From Phlegmacium glaucopus (taxonomy: Eukaryota; Basidiomycota; Agaricomycetes; Agaricales; Cortinariaceae): DNA of 64,000 nt. Shown in pieces: positions 35,961 through 47,683 of this stretch. A program made the position numbers and the translations under genes. Location of the stretch: positions 176,071 through 240,070 of the forward strand of contig MU130491.1 in the NCBI GenBank assembly GCA_015039465.1, read 5' to 3'. Each line of letters begins with the position of its first letter. Position 1 is the first letter of the stretch. The notes beneath the pieces were generated by a model. It made no database searches. It was given only the letters and a program-made list of their open reading frames with translations, and was not told the origin of the DNA.

Positions 35961-37569
35961 ATGACCAATATCCACCTCCTCGTTCTTATTCACGGTATGT
36001 GGGGAAACCCAGCACATATAGCAGAGTTGGAACGCATTGCTCGTGAAACGTATGCTCTTGCCGGCGCAGATGGGACAGTTCTTCATGTATTGAAAGCTGA
36101 GTCCATAAGAGATAATTCGACGTATGACGGAGTGGATTGGGGAGGTGAACGGGTTGCCAAGGAGGTGTGTATTTTGCCGTTACATATAAGGAGAGAGCCT
36201 GAACTTTAAATGCAAGGTCACAGACGCCGTGAAAGATCTCGAGTCTAAAGGAGACCACGTCACTCGTTTCTCTGTTACAGGATACAGTCTTGGTGGTTTA
36301 ATCGCTCGATATTTGATTGGGTGAGAGTTAATGCTACTCTGGTCCATCTTACGAGTTCTCATCCACAATCTAGCATTCTATACCACGCAGGATTCTTTGA
36401 AAACATTACACCTGTCAACTTTAATACTATTGCAACACCTCATGCTGGACTGCCTCGCTATCTTTCTTTATTTTCCTCCCTTTCTTCAGTGCTTGGACCC
36501 AGACTGCTTTCGCGAACGGGCGAGCAATTCTACTGTGCCGACAAATGGTCTTCAAAAGGACGTCCTTTGCTCGTTGTAATGGCGGATCCCAGTAAACTTT
36601 AATCTTATCATACGTCTCATTCATAAACTCATTCTTTACTTCTAGATCGAATATTCCATCAATCACTTAGTAAATTCCAACATATTAGAATATATGCAAA
36701 CTCGTAAGTGGATTCCTCTAAAAAAGAGTTCTAGTTGTCTGATACTGTTGGATAGTGTCAATGACATAACCGTACCCTTCGTTACGGCGGCGATAGAGTT
36801 ATCAGATCCTTTTGTCGATAGAGAAGCAACCGGGATCCAACTGTGCGTTAAACACCAACTCTACGACTATTATCCTCATTAATTACTTACATAGTGATAT
36901 GGACAAAGAATACTCGTGTCTTATCCGAGATTACACCATTCCATCAACGCCTCCTCCGAAAAGCCCATCACCCGCCATCTTCTCTGCGGATTGGTTCAGA
37001 CAATCACTTCCAAGACCAGTCTTGCCCCCAGTCCTTCAATTTCGGTTCCCATTTAACCTCGTGAGCAATCTATAACGGCTCCCCATATCCCATAGCAGCT
37101 GATTTACTTCTGAAAATAGCTCTTGTATACCTTATTACCTGTTCTCATCCCAGTGTTCATCTCTCTAGCTATTGTGCGACTCTCTCTCGCTACAAGGTCC
37201 TCACGTGCTCGCATAAAGCAACTAGAAAAAGAAGCCTACACTGCCGGTCAAGAAAAGCTTGCCGATATCCTCGACGAACTAGAACGCGAGGTGGAAGAAG
37301 CTGTCGTTGATCTCATCGATAACCCTGATCCCTCATCATCCATATACCAAGCATCCAACCAATCTAGTCGAGGGCACCCGATCATTACTGCGAACCATAA
37401 AAAGATTGTGAACTGGCTTAACCTGTTACCGATCAAGAAAGAGATAACGTATTTTCCTGATGTACGGAATTCACATGCTATGATTGTCTGTCGTGATATC
37501 AAGCGTTTTGAATTCCACCGACAAGGCGAGGTTGTTCTTAGGCATTGGGCCAATTCTTTCATTCTTTAG
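35961..37569 (+). CDS. DUF676-type serine lipase/esterase (LPL1/ROG1-like), 428 aa
   Basis: Seven exons join in phase: 35961-36164, 36217-36320, 36374-36591, 36646-36703, 36756-36842, 36895-37060 and 37120-37569 (1287 nt with stop). LVLIHGMWGN (residues 7-16) gives the His-Gly oxyanion motif, and GYSLGGLIARY from residue 90 places the nucleophile at Ser92. NTIATPHAGLPR and VNDITVPF (Asp before VPF) are typical family blocks. A hydrophobic segment at about 280-302 (LLYTLLPVLIPVFISLAIVR) suggests membrane anchoring, followed by a coiled-coil-like charged stretch. Yeast relatives are a lipid-droplet phospholipase and putative lipases; the substrate here is inferred only. No lesions seen. Confidence 0.9.
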
Positions 37570-37773
37570 AATATTTATTTTATGGACTAGCTGATTTTTT
37601 GTTGTTTGTTGTAACTACGAGCATATTTATCTTAGATATCATTCATCATACTGATCTTTTGGCTAATCTCAATCTTGCCTCGTGAGGTTAGACCATGCCA
37701 TATTCCCCAAAAGGCAACGGTCACTTAGCTAAGGACCTCTGACTTGGAACGCTGTGTGCATGTGCCGTGTGCT

Positions 37774-38082
37774 ATGTACTTTGAACTTCCTTTCATTGGC
37801 TCATATTCACTCAAATTTCAATTGACAACCCTCCTCATCCTCCTCATCATCAGCTATCTCCATCGCGGCGTCCGCCTGATACTAGCTGGCCTCACCACGC
37901 TCTACCTCGTCACACTCTGCTTTATACCTCTCATCCGATGGACATACTACCTATTCAAGGCAATTGCGTTGTTTGGATTTTACGTGCATTATTTCCATAT
38001 GGGAATCGGGTTCATCGTGTTTGGGTTAGGCTATCTGATTGAGAAGGTGGGACAAGAGAGAAGGCGAGGGAGGAGGGAGTGA
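37774..38082 (+). CDS. Small multi-pass membrane protein, 102 aa, unrecognised
   Basis: An uninterrupted frame from ATG 37774 to TGA 38082. Three to four hydrophobic segments cover most of it (FQLTTLLILLIISYL; LILAGLTTLYLVTLCFIPLI; YYLFKAIALFGFYVHYFH; IGFIVFGLGYLIEKV) and it ends in a basic tail ERRRGRRE. 205 bp downstream of the lipase gene on the same strand. The composition makes a chance frame less likely, but no family is recognised and upstream exons cannot be excluded. Confidence 0.5.
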   Translation: MYFELPFIGSYSLKFQLTTLLILLIISYLHRGVRLILAGLTTLYLVTLCFIPLIRWTYYLFKAIALFGFYVHYFHMGIGFIVFGLGYLIEKVGQERRRGRRE

Positions 38083-39520
38083 CAGCGGATAATAGAGAAG
38101 AGAGAAGAGAACATGGAAGGACGCAAGAATTATGGTAGCTTTTTTTTTTGGTGGATTTTGCATTCAATTTTGTGTAATGTATAGCCTCACAGTCCTACCT
38201 TGTATGGTCAAAAAAGCTGCGAAGTACCACATCTCCGAGACTCCAACGTTGTTGGAACGTGCCATTGCGCGAAACCGACTCGGATTATGCTTGCATTGCC
38301 TGCCATGATTGTTTTCGCTAAGCATTGACATTTGTATACAACAAGTACGTTATCGTATCCAAATTTTCAAATTTCAATGTGTACATTTCACAATGGGGTT
38401 TCCATGGTCCAACACTCCATCCTATCAACTTTTGGCGTTCGACATGTGAGTTATGTCGTGAGTTTGCGAGGCACCAATTTTTTTAAATGTATTTTACGGT
38501 AATGTATTTTACGGTTTTTTACCGGAGCAATTGCCACTGGTGGTGATGACAATGGTGTGTACATTTTGTAACTTTCGGTCTCCTGTTCCCATCTCCTCTC
38601 CTATCTATACCTTACTGCATGCGCATGAGGTTGCCTGTATCAAAAACCAGGGCATGATGTCGATGACTCTAGTGCTCGATGCAAGGAGTCATAGCATCCG
38701 CACCCAGGCTTATGCTTCTTCCCAGTTTGACATCATTAACCCCACCGACTCGGATCCGACTATCGATGAACTTATATATAAGAAAAACGATTTTCTTTCT
38801 TTGCACGGAAAGCAACCGGAAATACATGAATCATGCTCCATCCATGATCCTCTGTATTCCGTCCCTCTATTTATGTATGGCATAAACACCACTGGCAGAA
38901 AGATTATTTACAACGAACCTAAACTCTTTGACTATGATCAGCAGTCTTTAAAAAACCGCAAGTTACAGCAACCCGTGATCGACAATCACTCATGCTGAAC
39001 TTTTTTTTTTTAGTGCCTTATGTACTACTTCGGGTAGGGGAATGGATCCGGAGACTTCTAGCATGGCATTCCGACAGATTGCATGTGCAAGAAAATGTTT
39101 TTCACTCGGGGTCAGAACTGTGAAAATTGAAAAATAGTACTCTTATGGTGAATTTCTCGCATGAGATTGTGCATCATTCTTGGAATGAATGTGTTTTGGA
39201 GATATCGGTACAAGTGAACATTTAGCTCGTCGCATGCTAGATACCCTGGGAAAGGCTTGGCGTACTTGACACGTGAAACGCCCATGTGGAGAGAGTAGAA
39301 ATGGTAATTCCAGTTCAAGCCCTGTTCAAGCCTATGTAGTTCTGATTACACCTTTCGTCTTGATTCCAAAGATCCATTGTTAACATGATAACAAGATAGG
39401 TTTGAAGGAGGGATTAAAATTTCAAGGAGTATACATACTATATTCACAGGTCATCGAGTCGAGTCAGTTTCAATAACACCCCTGAACCATTGCCTGCACA
39501 ACTTTGTTAACGCTCGCTTC
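38083..39520. other. Intergenic, one doubtful 150-aa frame
   Basis: 38546-38998 (+) is open for about 150 codons (STOP after VIDNHSC) with mixed composition and no domain; it could be part of a small gene. Otherwise no coding signal. 39000-39010 is a T run. Confidence 0.35.
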
Positions 39521-39527
39521 CTTGCTC

Positions 39528-39535
39528 TATAAATA
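39528..39535 (+). promoter_or_regulatory. TATA box of the PTR2 gene
   Basis: TATAAATA about 190 bp upstream of the chosen start codon (39726), followed by pyrimidine-rich sequence near 39570-39660. An in-frame upstream TTG-initiated extension begins at 39651, so transcription from here would cover either start. Confidence 0.55.
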
Positions 39536-39725
39536 ACTCCATTTATGCAGTTATTCCACATGCACACTCGAGTCCATCTGCTTCTGTAAACCAGATTAAG
39601 GGATAGTATTTAAACCAGGGTAGCAGGTTACTAGTACGTAACAAGCGGCTTTGTTGCTTTTCCCCCCAACCTCCGTCGATAAGGAAGGCTGCTATCCGTC
39701 CAATTTCTCATTTGACGCTAGTTCT

Positions 39726-42357
39726 ATGGCCGACCTCCATGACCACGATGAAAAGGTGCTGGAACATGAAAATGAAAAGTCCATATCATCAGACCACGAA
39801 TTAGACGGCATTCATGATAGCTTGACCTTTCCAACCGAGGAGGAAAGGGCTACCTTACGACGTGTACCCGATTCTATACCCTGGAATGCTTACTGTAAGT
39901 TTCTCTATAACCATTTTCTTAACAGAAGTGCTGACTGGGACCCATCATATAGTGATAGCTTTTGTTGAACTGGCGGAGCGTTTTTCCGTAAGTCATTGTC
40001 ACGATCTTTGTCGTTTTTCGAAATTAATTCTTTTCTTTTTTGCACACGTTATAGTTCTATGGATCCAGTGTCGTTTTCGTGCGTTTTGTTTTTAGAACAT
40101 CCTTGTTTTACTCCGGAGCCTGTATTCAACAACTCCCCTTTTCTAGACCAATTTCATTCAACGCAAATTGCCAGCAGGTTCACATACGGGTGCTGGAGGA
40201 CTAAGTACCCAATCAGGTGCTTTGGGGTTGGGACAACGAGCCTCGACGGGCTTGGGTACCTTCTATCAATTCTGGTACGTACCCTCTATAAATGCTACCA
40301 TGAGTTCCGAAATATGATGAATTGATTGGTATTGTCTACTCCAGGTGCTATGTGACGCCACTTCTAGGCGCTTACATCGCTGACACCTACTGGGGCCGTT
40401 TCAAAACCATCTGCGTGGCTGTTTTCATTGCTCTCATCGGTCATATCATCTTAATCGTGTCAGCTGTGCCTGGTGTTATTGAGCAGAAAGGCGCTATTGG
40501 AGCTTTCATCCTCGCATTGATCGTTATGGGATTTGGTACGGAGATCAGGATCCCGTTTTTTTTGGTTTTTATTGATGAAAACTCTTTTTTTAAGGTACTG
40601 GATTGTTCAAGGCAAATATTTCGCCTTTGGTTGCCGAGCAATATAAGAGAACAAAGTTGTTTGTTATCGAGACGAAGAGTGGTGAAAGGGTTATTGTCGA
40701 CCCTTCTCTAACAGTTTCCAGAGTGTATATGGTGTGTTGTTTTTCTTTTTTCAGGTGATATATAAATGATACAACCACTCAAATCCTTTTGTTTAACAGT
40801 ACTTCTACCTCTTCATCAATCTCGGCGCACTCATTGGACAAATCAGCATGGCTTATTCCGAAAAGGTAAAGTCCTGCAATCGATGCCTATTCAACGTGTT
40901 AATGATAATTACATTTTTGAAGTTCGTTGGGTTCTACTTGGCATACACTCTCCCAACCGTCGTTTTCCTCCTCTGTCCCCTCGTCCTCTTCTTCGGCCGC
41001 AATCGCTATGTCCACACCCCGCCCACAGGTTCAGTCCTAGCATCTGCTATGCGTCTTTTCCGATTCGCTGCTCGTGGTAAATGGAGTCTCAATCCATTTA
41101 AGACCTATAAGAACTTGACTGCACCTGGGTTCTGGGAAGATGCGAAACCCAGTAAACAGGAAAGCCCACCTGCCTGGATGACTTGGGATGATAATTGGGT
41201 CGACGAGGTTCGACGTGGGGTCAAAGCTTGTGGAGTTTTTTGCTGGTATCCCATTTATTGTAAGTATCATCGAAAGCGTTTTTTTTTGTTGCTTATACGT
41301 TAAGAAATACTGATTGTTTGGGTATTCTTAGGGTTGACTTATAATCAGTTGAACAACAACTTGACATCGCAAGCGGCAACGATGTCTACGCATGGTCTCC
41401 CTAATGACGTTTTGTCGAATTTGGATCCACTCGCATTGATTATCCTTATTCCCGTGTGCGATGTAATCGTAAGCCTTTTTTTTCGTCTTATGCTTTCTTC
41501 AAATGATATAACGGCATTTGTTTGTAGGTGTATCCTTTCCTACGCCGTATGGGATGGAACTTTAGTGCGCTGAAAAAGATCACGTTGGGCTTCTTCACTG
41601 GATCGGCTGCTATGATCTGGGCTGCTGGTAAGTAACCGATCTTCTTATTTATCTTGGCATATGTAGACTTGACCTCATTCTCTTCCAGCGGTGCAACACT
41701 ACATTTACAAGGTGAATATTCTCGGGTTTTTCCTCTCCCGGATTTTACATTTAATCAATATCTTAGACCAATCCATGCGGTGACAATGCATCCCTTTGCG
41801 ATCAAGTCTCTCCTCTAAACGTCTGGATCCAAACCGGATCGTAAGTAATAGCTCTTATCTTCTCCTATCCCTCTATCAAATTATCATACTTACTATTTGA
41901 ATTGTTTTATCTCCACATTAGATACGTCCTTATCGCTATTAGCGAGATCTTGGCTTCGATCACAGGTCTTGAATATGCATTCACGAAAGCACCTAAGAGC
42001 ATGCGATCACTCGTTATGTCTGCTTTCCTATTCATGACAGCTTTATCGTCGGCTATTGGGGAGGCTTTTGTTTGTGAGTTTTTTGTTTCATTTTACTTTC
42101 TACCTCTTTAGGTTACTGATATCTTGTCTCCCTTTCTCTCTCTCTTCAACCCAGCTCTATCCGCGGACCCGTTACTTGTGTGGAACTACGGCGTCATGGC
42201 AGTTCTTGCTTTGATAACGGGTGCCGTGTTTTGGTGGTCCGTACGCGACCTCGATTCGAAGGAAGACGAGTTGAATAATCTCGCGGAGGGTCAGGTCGGT
42301 AAGGTTCCACAAACGATACTTGGAGCGCGCGCTGCCTTGGGGCCCGTCCCAGTATAA
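39726..42357 (+). CDS. PTR2: Proton-dependent oligopeptide transporter (POT/PTR2 family), 591 aa
   Basis: Fourteen exons join in phase: 39726-39894, 39953-39987, 40055-40078, 40147-40274, 40345-40535, 40595-40731, 40800-40865, 40923-41259, 41332-41468, 41528-41627, 41689-41711, 41767-41840, 41922-42073 and 42155-42357 (1776 nt with stop). FVELAERFSFYG carries the ExxER-type proton-coupling motif of POT carriers. LGAYIADTYWGRF and FYLFINLGALIG match the two PTR2 signatures. About twelve hydrophobic segments follow and the C-terminus is cytosolic and charged (DLDSKEDELNNLAEG). It imports di- and tripeptides with protons at the plasma membrane. ATG 39726 (MADLHDHDEK) was chosen because no ATG lies upstream in frame. 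Confidence 0.95.
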
Positions 42358-42830
42358 GGAAGGAAAAGTCTCCATGTCGCGTGTACGTGTGCTCACGTGT
42401 GTATATCAATATGTCTTTTCAGTTATCGGGAGGGGGGGCTAAACTTATGTTCGGGAAGCTTATTCAACTGGTTGTTCACTGTGCTATTAACCTATTATGA
42501 TGATTATCTATAATCGATATTTGAAATTTTTGATTGAAAATGAGGATCCTTTAGATTGATAAAATATTATTTGTGAATGATGACTCTATCAGTATAGAGA
42601 GTCAAGCTCCTGTCATTCACAATTCTCAAGGCATCGACATGGAGGTACTTGGAAACAGCGAGACGGGAGGGGGGATAAAGCAAGAAACTTTATGTAAGGA
42701 GACTAAGCAATTTTCGCTCAATTTTCGCTTGATTTTCGTTTTGTTTTCGTTACACAGTTTCACGATGCAGAGTGTGACAAAGGCGTGACACCAGCGACTT
42801 TGATGTGGACACAGACAATTCAATATAAGG
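42358..42830. other. Intergenic, TTTTCG repeat
   Basis: 42709-42752 has four copies of an ~11-bp ATTTTCGCTTG/TTTTCGTT unit. No gene seen. Confidence 0.5.
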
Positions 42831-43790
42831 GTTAGAACTGATAGTTCATACAGGTGTGTTTTCAAAAACCCTCTAACGTGATTAAGAGCTCACCAAGCTC
42901 GTTTTCGACGCAGAGTACAGCCATTCAAGACCCATTCATGAATTTAACATCAGTTAATCGGTACTGGATGCAATATTCTTTGATTTAGGAGTAAAGAGCG
43001 CGTAATTGCGAAGTGCTCAGCTGAAAGACTTAGTATACCGAGGAAGACGGGGAATGGGGAACGGCGAAGAAGTGGCACTCTTTGTTGATGCTGAGCAGAA
43101 GGAATGGAGGTTTTAACATATGTGGGTTTGCTCGTATTCTACGCGTTCTCATTGACTTATGAGCTCAAGATATCAACTTCTAGCGCGTCCGAGTACAAGT
43201 TGAACGATAAAACGGTCAAGTGCGTGGCTTACAATGCAGCCCTGGTCTCTTACAACATCCTTATCTATTTCGAAGTGGCCTGGAAGCTGTCGCGTCCCAG
43301 TCACCTGGGGAACTCTCTGGTCTCATAAGTGGATCATTAGAACTCGCTTCGGGGGCACGAGACAGCAAAGGAAGTTCAAGAACGAGCCACTGAGGAATGC
43401 CACTTTTAACTTTACGAAGCGGAGAGGAATTGTGGGGGAGAAATCAAGCGGTATAAGAAGTCTGAGGCGGACAGATTTGATGCGTCACGTCAAGGAGGGG
43501 TAGGTATAATCGTTATTACCGGCTCTTTTCTGCTCGCTAAACATGTTCTAGGAACCTATCTTGTTTGTTAATCGATATGGTTAATTGAAGATAATTCGCG
43601 GACTATCGTCACGAAGAACAAGGACCTGGGCGGCCTACGTCAAGAACAAAGCATTCGCGAGATGGCTCTCGAAAGACAGCCCGCCGATCGAGTCAAAGCA
43701 CGAACGACTGTGATGGAGAAGGAGAAGAATATCAAGAATGCATTAGATGGCAAGGTATCATTTATTTTAAACTAACCTGAACCTTCTCTA
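42830..43790 (+). pseudogene. SMC1: SMC1 (cohesin subunit) pseudogene, copy 1, 5' part only
   Basis: Recognisable SMC1 blocks in order: DPFMNLTSV (~42930), DAIFFDLGVKSA, stop, LRSAQLKDLVYRGR (42968-43042), LFVDAEQKEWRF, stop (43080-43116), SEYKLNDKTVKCVAYNAALV (43190-43250), VASQSPGELSGLISGSLELA (43286-43350), TFNFTKRRGIVGE (43403-43443), then after an intron TRTIVTKNKDLGGLR, KARTTVMEKEKNIKNAL and the donor at 43755. The Walker A segment GPNGAGKSN between TSV and LMDAI is deleted. CAA to TAA appears twice (after KSA and after EWRF). Several frame changes. The hinge and distal half are absent. Identified from remembered SMC1 conservation. Confidence 0.85.
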
Positions 43791-43989
43791 AAGATTTTTT
43801 ATGCAGAGCCCTGAGCTAGTGTCGACGTCCTGTATTTCTTTGCAATCAAGATCTTTTCAATCAATATTGATTATACATATATAATCATCATAGACTAATA
43901 CAATATTTAACAACAGTGAATGAAATTTGGTCCCCAGTAACATATTGATACGCACCTACACTGCCCCGGGAGTGACACCGCACGGAGTA

Positions 43990-44226
43990 CACGATCATGG
44001 AGACTTTTACTCCCTTATACTGGGACGGCCAGAGACCCCATCCAGCGGGCAATATCAGCATAAATTCTGAAACCTTACTGAGATCACTCTCCACGAGATT
44101 ATCCAACTCGTCTTCCTTCGCATCGAGGTCACGTACGGACCACCAAAACACGAAACCCATTGTTAAGGCAAAAATTTCCATGATGCCGTAGTTCCACACA
44201 AGTAGAAGGCCTGCGGATAGAGCTGG
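43990..44226 (-). pseudogene. PTR2 last-exon fragment, inverted
   Basis: On the minus strand LLVWNYGIMEIFAL, FVFWWSVRDLDAKEDELDNL and a diverged tail match the last exon of the PTR2 gene (LLVWNYGVMAVLAL, FWWSVRDLDSKEDELNNLAE). An acceptor CAACCAG precedes CTCTATCCGCAGG near 44225 as in the intact gene. No other PTR2 exon lies upstream, so this is a truncated duplicate. Confidence 0.85.
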
Positions 44227-44389
44227 TTGGAGAGATGGGAAAAGACATCAGTAATATAAGAGGTGGAAATAAACAAATCGACGGTCCGGTTATCCCGCCA
44301 GCACAGCTATGCTATGTATATCACTTGTGCGCACTGACCATCATGGAACCGTGGAAGTATTGTCCTCTTTAGGCCAAATTTCTTTCTGG

Positions 44390-45160
44390 AAATCCCCCCT
44401 CACTAACTCAGTATCGATCACTTCCACCCTTTCTCTTCCCTCCTCGTTTCTCTCCTTTACTCTCCTTTTCAATATCTCTCTGTCGTATCTCTCCTCCATC
44501 CTTTCTACTTGTTAATGCAGGCCTGGCGTACACGGCGTGTTATGACGGTTGGACTCTTGCTTCTACGTTATGTCAGTGCGGCCCATTCAGTTAGTTTTTT
44601 GTTCATGTTCTCTTTATTCACTTCTTATTCGTCATTATCTCCTGCAGGTAACGCCCCTCACATACAAACACCCAACCGCCCTACTTACAGAAGTCTGGCA
44701 TGTAGAGAAAACAAAAGTCGGTCTAAGTTGCCCCTCGTCTTGACAGATGAATATCTTGACAACGAATTGTTCCAGCACTACAGTTGGTAACTTGTTCGGA
44801 CCACATCAATATCATTCATCGTCATCGCCTCAGGTTTTTCCTTCGTTTTTTCTTGTCTTCCCGTAGATGGTTTCCGATTTTAGCTGAGCTGGTACAGCCG
44901 TGGGGACGAGTTGCTATATTCGCTCCCTCCAAGTACATCGCTGACAAACTACAAACCTGTTCCTCCGGCACGGCTCCCCTCCGCTTGACCGGCCTAAAGC
45001 ACACAACAAAACAAAATCAATTCAAGTTACCTTGCCGTATAGCAAGGTTTCTCCAGGGTCTAAACAAAACAAGTGAGTAATCCAAACCAAAAAAAAAGGA
45101 CTAAACCAAAAAAAACAAAAAAGAACCAAGTAGTATTCTATCGTTAATTGCCGACGTCTT
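44390..45160 (+). repeat. Segmental duplication block, copy 1 (also at 53970-54660)
   Basis: Strongly similar to 53970-54660 in the same orientation: TCTCTCCTTTACTCTCCTTT, TTAATGCAGGCCTGGCG, then CTGCAGGTAACGCCCCTCAC. Both copies keep two short coding-like pieces on the plus strand separated by a GT-AG pair, LAYTACYDGWTLASTLCQ and VTPLTYKHPTALLTEVWHVE (TFKHPSALLTEVWHVE in the other copy). Product not recognised. Confidence 0.75.
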
Positions 45161-45732
45161 CATCCACGGCGATTGAAAATCTCCAATAACCAACCCCTTA
45201 TCCTGCCAACGATATCAACAATCTGTTTCCACATATCTTTCATGCTGTCAGAGCCTTTCGTCCTTCCAGTGGCCTCAGCATGGGTCGGTGTCGGGGGATA
45301 ATACAAATGCCCATGGGTGAGAGAACCCTCTGCAGACTATCGATGGTAAGCTTTAAGCACATCTAGCTTATGTATACTTGAATGCTCACCATACGATGTG
45401 GAATTTCTGCAGAATCTTGTGCTGGAACACGGCTATGTACTAGCATTAGACACATCTCAGTCCCAGTCCCCCTAACTGCATTGGTATTTGTAGCATACCT
45501 AAAGGTGGGGTATCCGTATGTGCGGCTTCGCTAGAGGTATCATGACCTGTGCTCTCTGTTGATTCTAATTTTGTGGTCAGTTACTGTTTGCTGGAAGTAC
45601 GACTGGAACAAGCTTACCACTAGGCAGCGTCACTTGTACATTGGTATCATTGAAGGAGCCTGTGGTCCTTGTAATATGAATATTGCCATGAATGATTATC
45701 ATTGTGATTGTTGGGCCTGGCGTCGATGTCAT
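45160..45732 (-). CDS. Member 2 of the GSFN-x-TNV small gene family, unrecognised
   Basis: ATG 45732 opens MTSTPGPTITMIIIHGNIHI, then TTGSFNDTNVQVTLPSGKLV. After a short gap a second block reads ESTESTGHDTSSEAAHTDTP; splice signals lead to RVPAQDSAEIPHRM, donor GTGAGC, acceptor near 45344, and a last exon SAEGSLTHGHLYYPPTPTHA, EATGRTKGS, MKDMWKQIVDIVGRIRGWLL ending EIFNRRG and TGA at 45162-45160. The last exon looks like an amphipathic helix. The join between the first two blocks is uncertain (TGA after NSN). Best-preserved member; function unknown. Flanks are shared with the copy at 54669-55245. Confidence 0.5.
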
Positions 45733-45754
45733 CTTCGAAAAAGTAATAGGTTTT

Positions 45755-45825
45755 GGTGTGCTTAGGCCAAATTGTTTGCTAAGACCAAATTGTTTGCTGA
45801 GACCAAATTGTTTGCTGAGGTTTTG
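45755..45825. repeat. 18-bp tandem repeat, three units
   Basis: Three direct copies of CCAAATTGTTTGCTRAGA-type units just upstream of small gene family member 2. The minus-strand frame reads repeated KQFGLS. Confidence 0.85.
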
Positions 45826-45926
45826 CAGCACCACGATGCAGTCAGGACCTCAATCACCTCGCCTATTTAGGGAATTCAATCTGTCCCATCCCCTAACCTC
45901 TTTCTGGGGTCCTGCCTCATGGCCGC

Positions 45927-46100
45927 TTGTAACAGTCTGTGACATGGCAAGGCAGTGCTACCGTCACAACTCATTAGATATCAAATTGTAGTCTTAACCA
46001 AATTTCAATACAAACTTTTAGTTGCTGGTCTTATCAGCATGACAGGCTCAAAAAATTCAAATGTTTTTCTTGAGCTTGACAGAATAAGCATTCAGAAGGC
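45927..46100. repeat. Partial copy of the element inserted in F-box gene 1
   Basis: Shares GGCAGTGCTACC, TCACAACTCATTAGATATCA and CAATACAAACTTTTAGTTG with 23473-23650. Ends were not determined. Confidence 0.7.
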
Positions 46101-46114
46101 CCCGGGAAGCTCCT

Positions 46115-46620
46115 GATGGATGATGTCCCCAAATTTGGGTATTTGAGGCCCAAAAATCATCAAATCTGTGTCTACAAATTTGGGTATTTGAGGATACTTT
46201 TGGCGGGTCTTTGTCTGAAAATTTGGGTATTTGAGGGCAGATTTTTGCCAAGTCAGGACAAATTAAGTAGAACTGCAGCTCATTATTTGATCACTAAGTC
46301 CAATTGTACCATTGCCGAGAAGGACATGGTCTAACATTGATGGTGAAACTTCCACTTCCTTTCCTTTCTTGTCAGTTGGGGTCCCATTGATAGGACCCAG
46401 GAGACGTCTAGGGATGTAAACACACCATTTTTGCAGTTTCACAACCTTCACAGTATACTTGCAGATGCTCACATATCATTGCGGATACTTGCAGATCATT
46501 GCAGGTCATCGCAGATCATTGCACATCATTGCACATACTCGCAGATTATCACAGAATACTCGCAGATCATCGCAGATACTTGCAGTCATCACCAACATTC
46601 GCATTATCATTTGCAGTTGC
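46115..46620. repeat. Short dispersed and tandem repeats
   Basis: AAATTTGGGTATTTGAGG occurs three times at irregular spacing (46128-46235). 46455-46590 is a minisatellite of ~12-bp GCAGATCATC/GCAGATACTT units. No gene seen. Confidence 0.75.
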
Positions 46621-46639
46621 CAGCTGTTCTCGCAATCTT

Positions 46640-47120
46640 GAAACACAACTCCAATGAAGGTCACTCAGGTGACTGTATTACTCATCACCTTTATTTTTAT
46701 CTTGTCTCCTTTTATTTGGCTCTTATCTCCTATGTTTCATTACCAAATTACTGGATCCATGTGACTCCGCTTTAACCCGCATCTTACATTTCTGTTTCAC
46801 CTTTCCACACTTAGCTACTTGCTAGTTACTATATTATTAGCAGTAGCAAGTAAGGGGAAGGAATACAACACAGCAGAACAGACAAATTACCACACTTTTG
46901 ATCCTACCTTTGGAATGTCGTACTAAGCTACACTTGCACTCCTTCAAAATCATCCTGCAGGCTTCGCTTTTTCTGTGCATTATCTCGCACTTTAAAGCGA
47001 ACCTTCGCACCTCATAAAATCTCACTCACCTACTGAAGAGAACTACATCAACCCCACGAACTACGTACTACTTGCGGTCTGTCCCCACCGCAGGTACATC
47101 ACCGTTACATTGTGATGTCC
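46640..47120 (+). repeat. Interspersed repeat, copy 1 (LTR-like)
   Basis: Similar to 62910-63340 in opposite orientation: shared ACTCATCACCTTTATTTTTA, TTCATTACCAAA, CCATGTGACT, then ACTACTTGC and CGCAGGTACATCAC near the end. Length and dispersed occurrence suggest an LTR or other non-autonomous element; the termini were not defined. Confidence 0.6.
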
Positions 47121-47184
47121 CATATTTTTAATATATATCTATTACTGTGACATTATATATGTACTGTCCCCTTCAAACTTCTAC

Positions 47185-47583
47185 TTATGGTATATTCTTA
47201 GATATCACTCCTATTAATTGATTGATACAAATGACTGCCTTTTGTTTAGGAAAGAGCTTGACCACGAGCAAGCCGCGATTGAGGAGAATAATTCTCGAGG
47301 GCTGGGTCTCACAGGCGAATAGAAAGGCACACCCAACTTGAACTGGTATGGCAGTCAGGTCCTGCATCTCATTCACCATTTAAGACAACGCAAGCTACAA
47401 ACTTACCCTTGAAGCTAGTACCTGACGATAACAGCTGGGTGATCTGCATACTTCATCAAGCTTGAAATCCCAGAAAATGACAGCAACATCCACAACAACA
47501 GTTATGTTGGACTCATTCTCCGAAGATGCATTGATTTCAATGACACCGTCTTTGCTTGGTCCAAAGCAGCTGGGGATGGTCAT
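47185..47583 (-). CDS. Hypothetical protein fragment, unrecognised
   Basis: 47583-47408 reads MTIPSCFGPSKDGVIEINAS, then VVVDVAVIFWDFKLDEVC and ends VLASR before donor GTAAGT. After the acceptor at ~47364 it continues DLTAIPVQVGCAFLFACETQ to a stop at 47185. The two exons join in frame. It may be a separate small gene or an alternative 3' end of the alpha-kinase gene upstream. No domain recognised. Confidence 0.35.
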
Positions 47584-47683
47584 GGATTCCTAACCTTGTT
47601 GTCTTTCTTTACTGTGTACATTATTCTGGGATGCAGGTTCAAATGATTCAAATAAAATAAAATTTTCTACGTTAAATGTCTGT

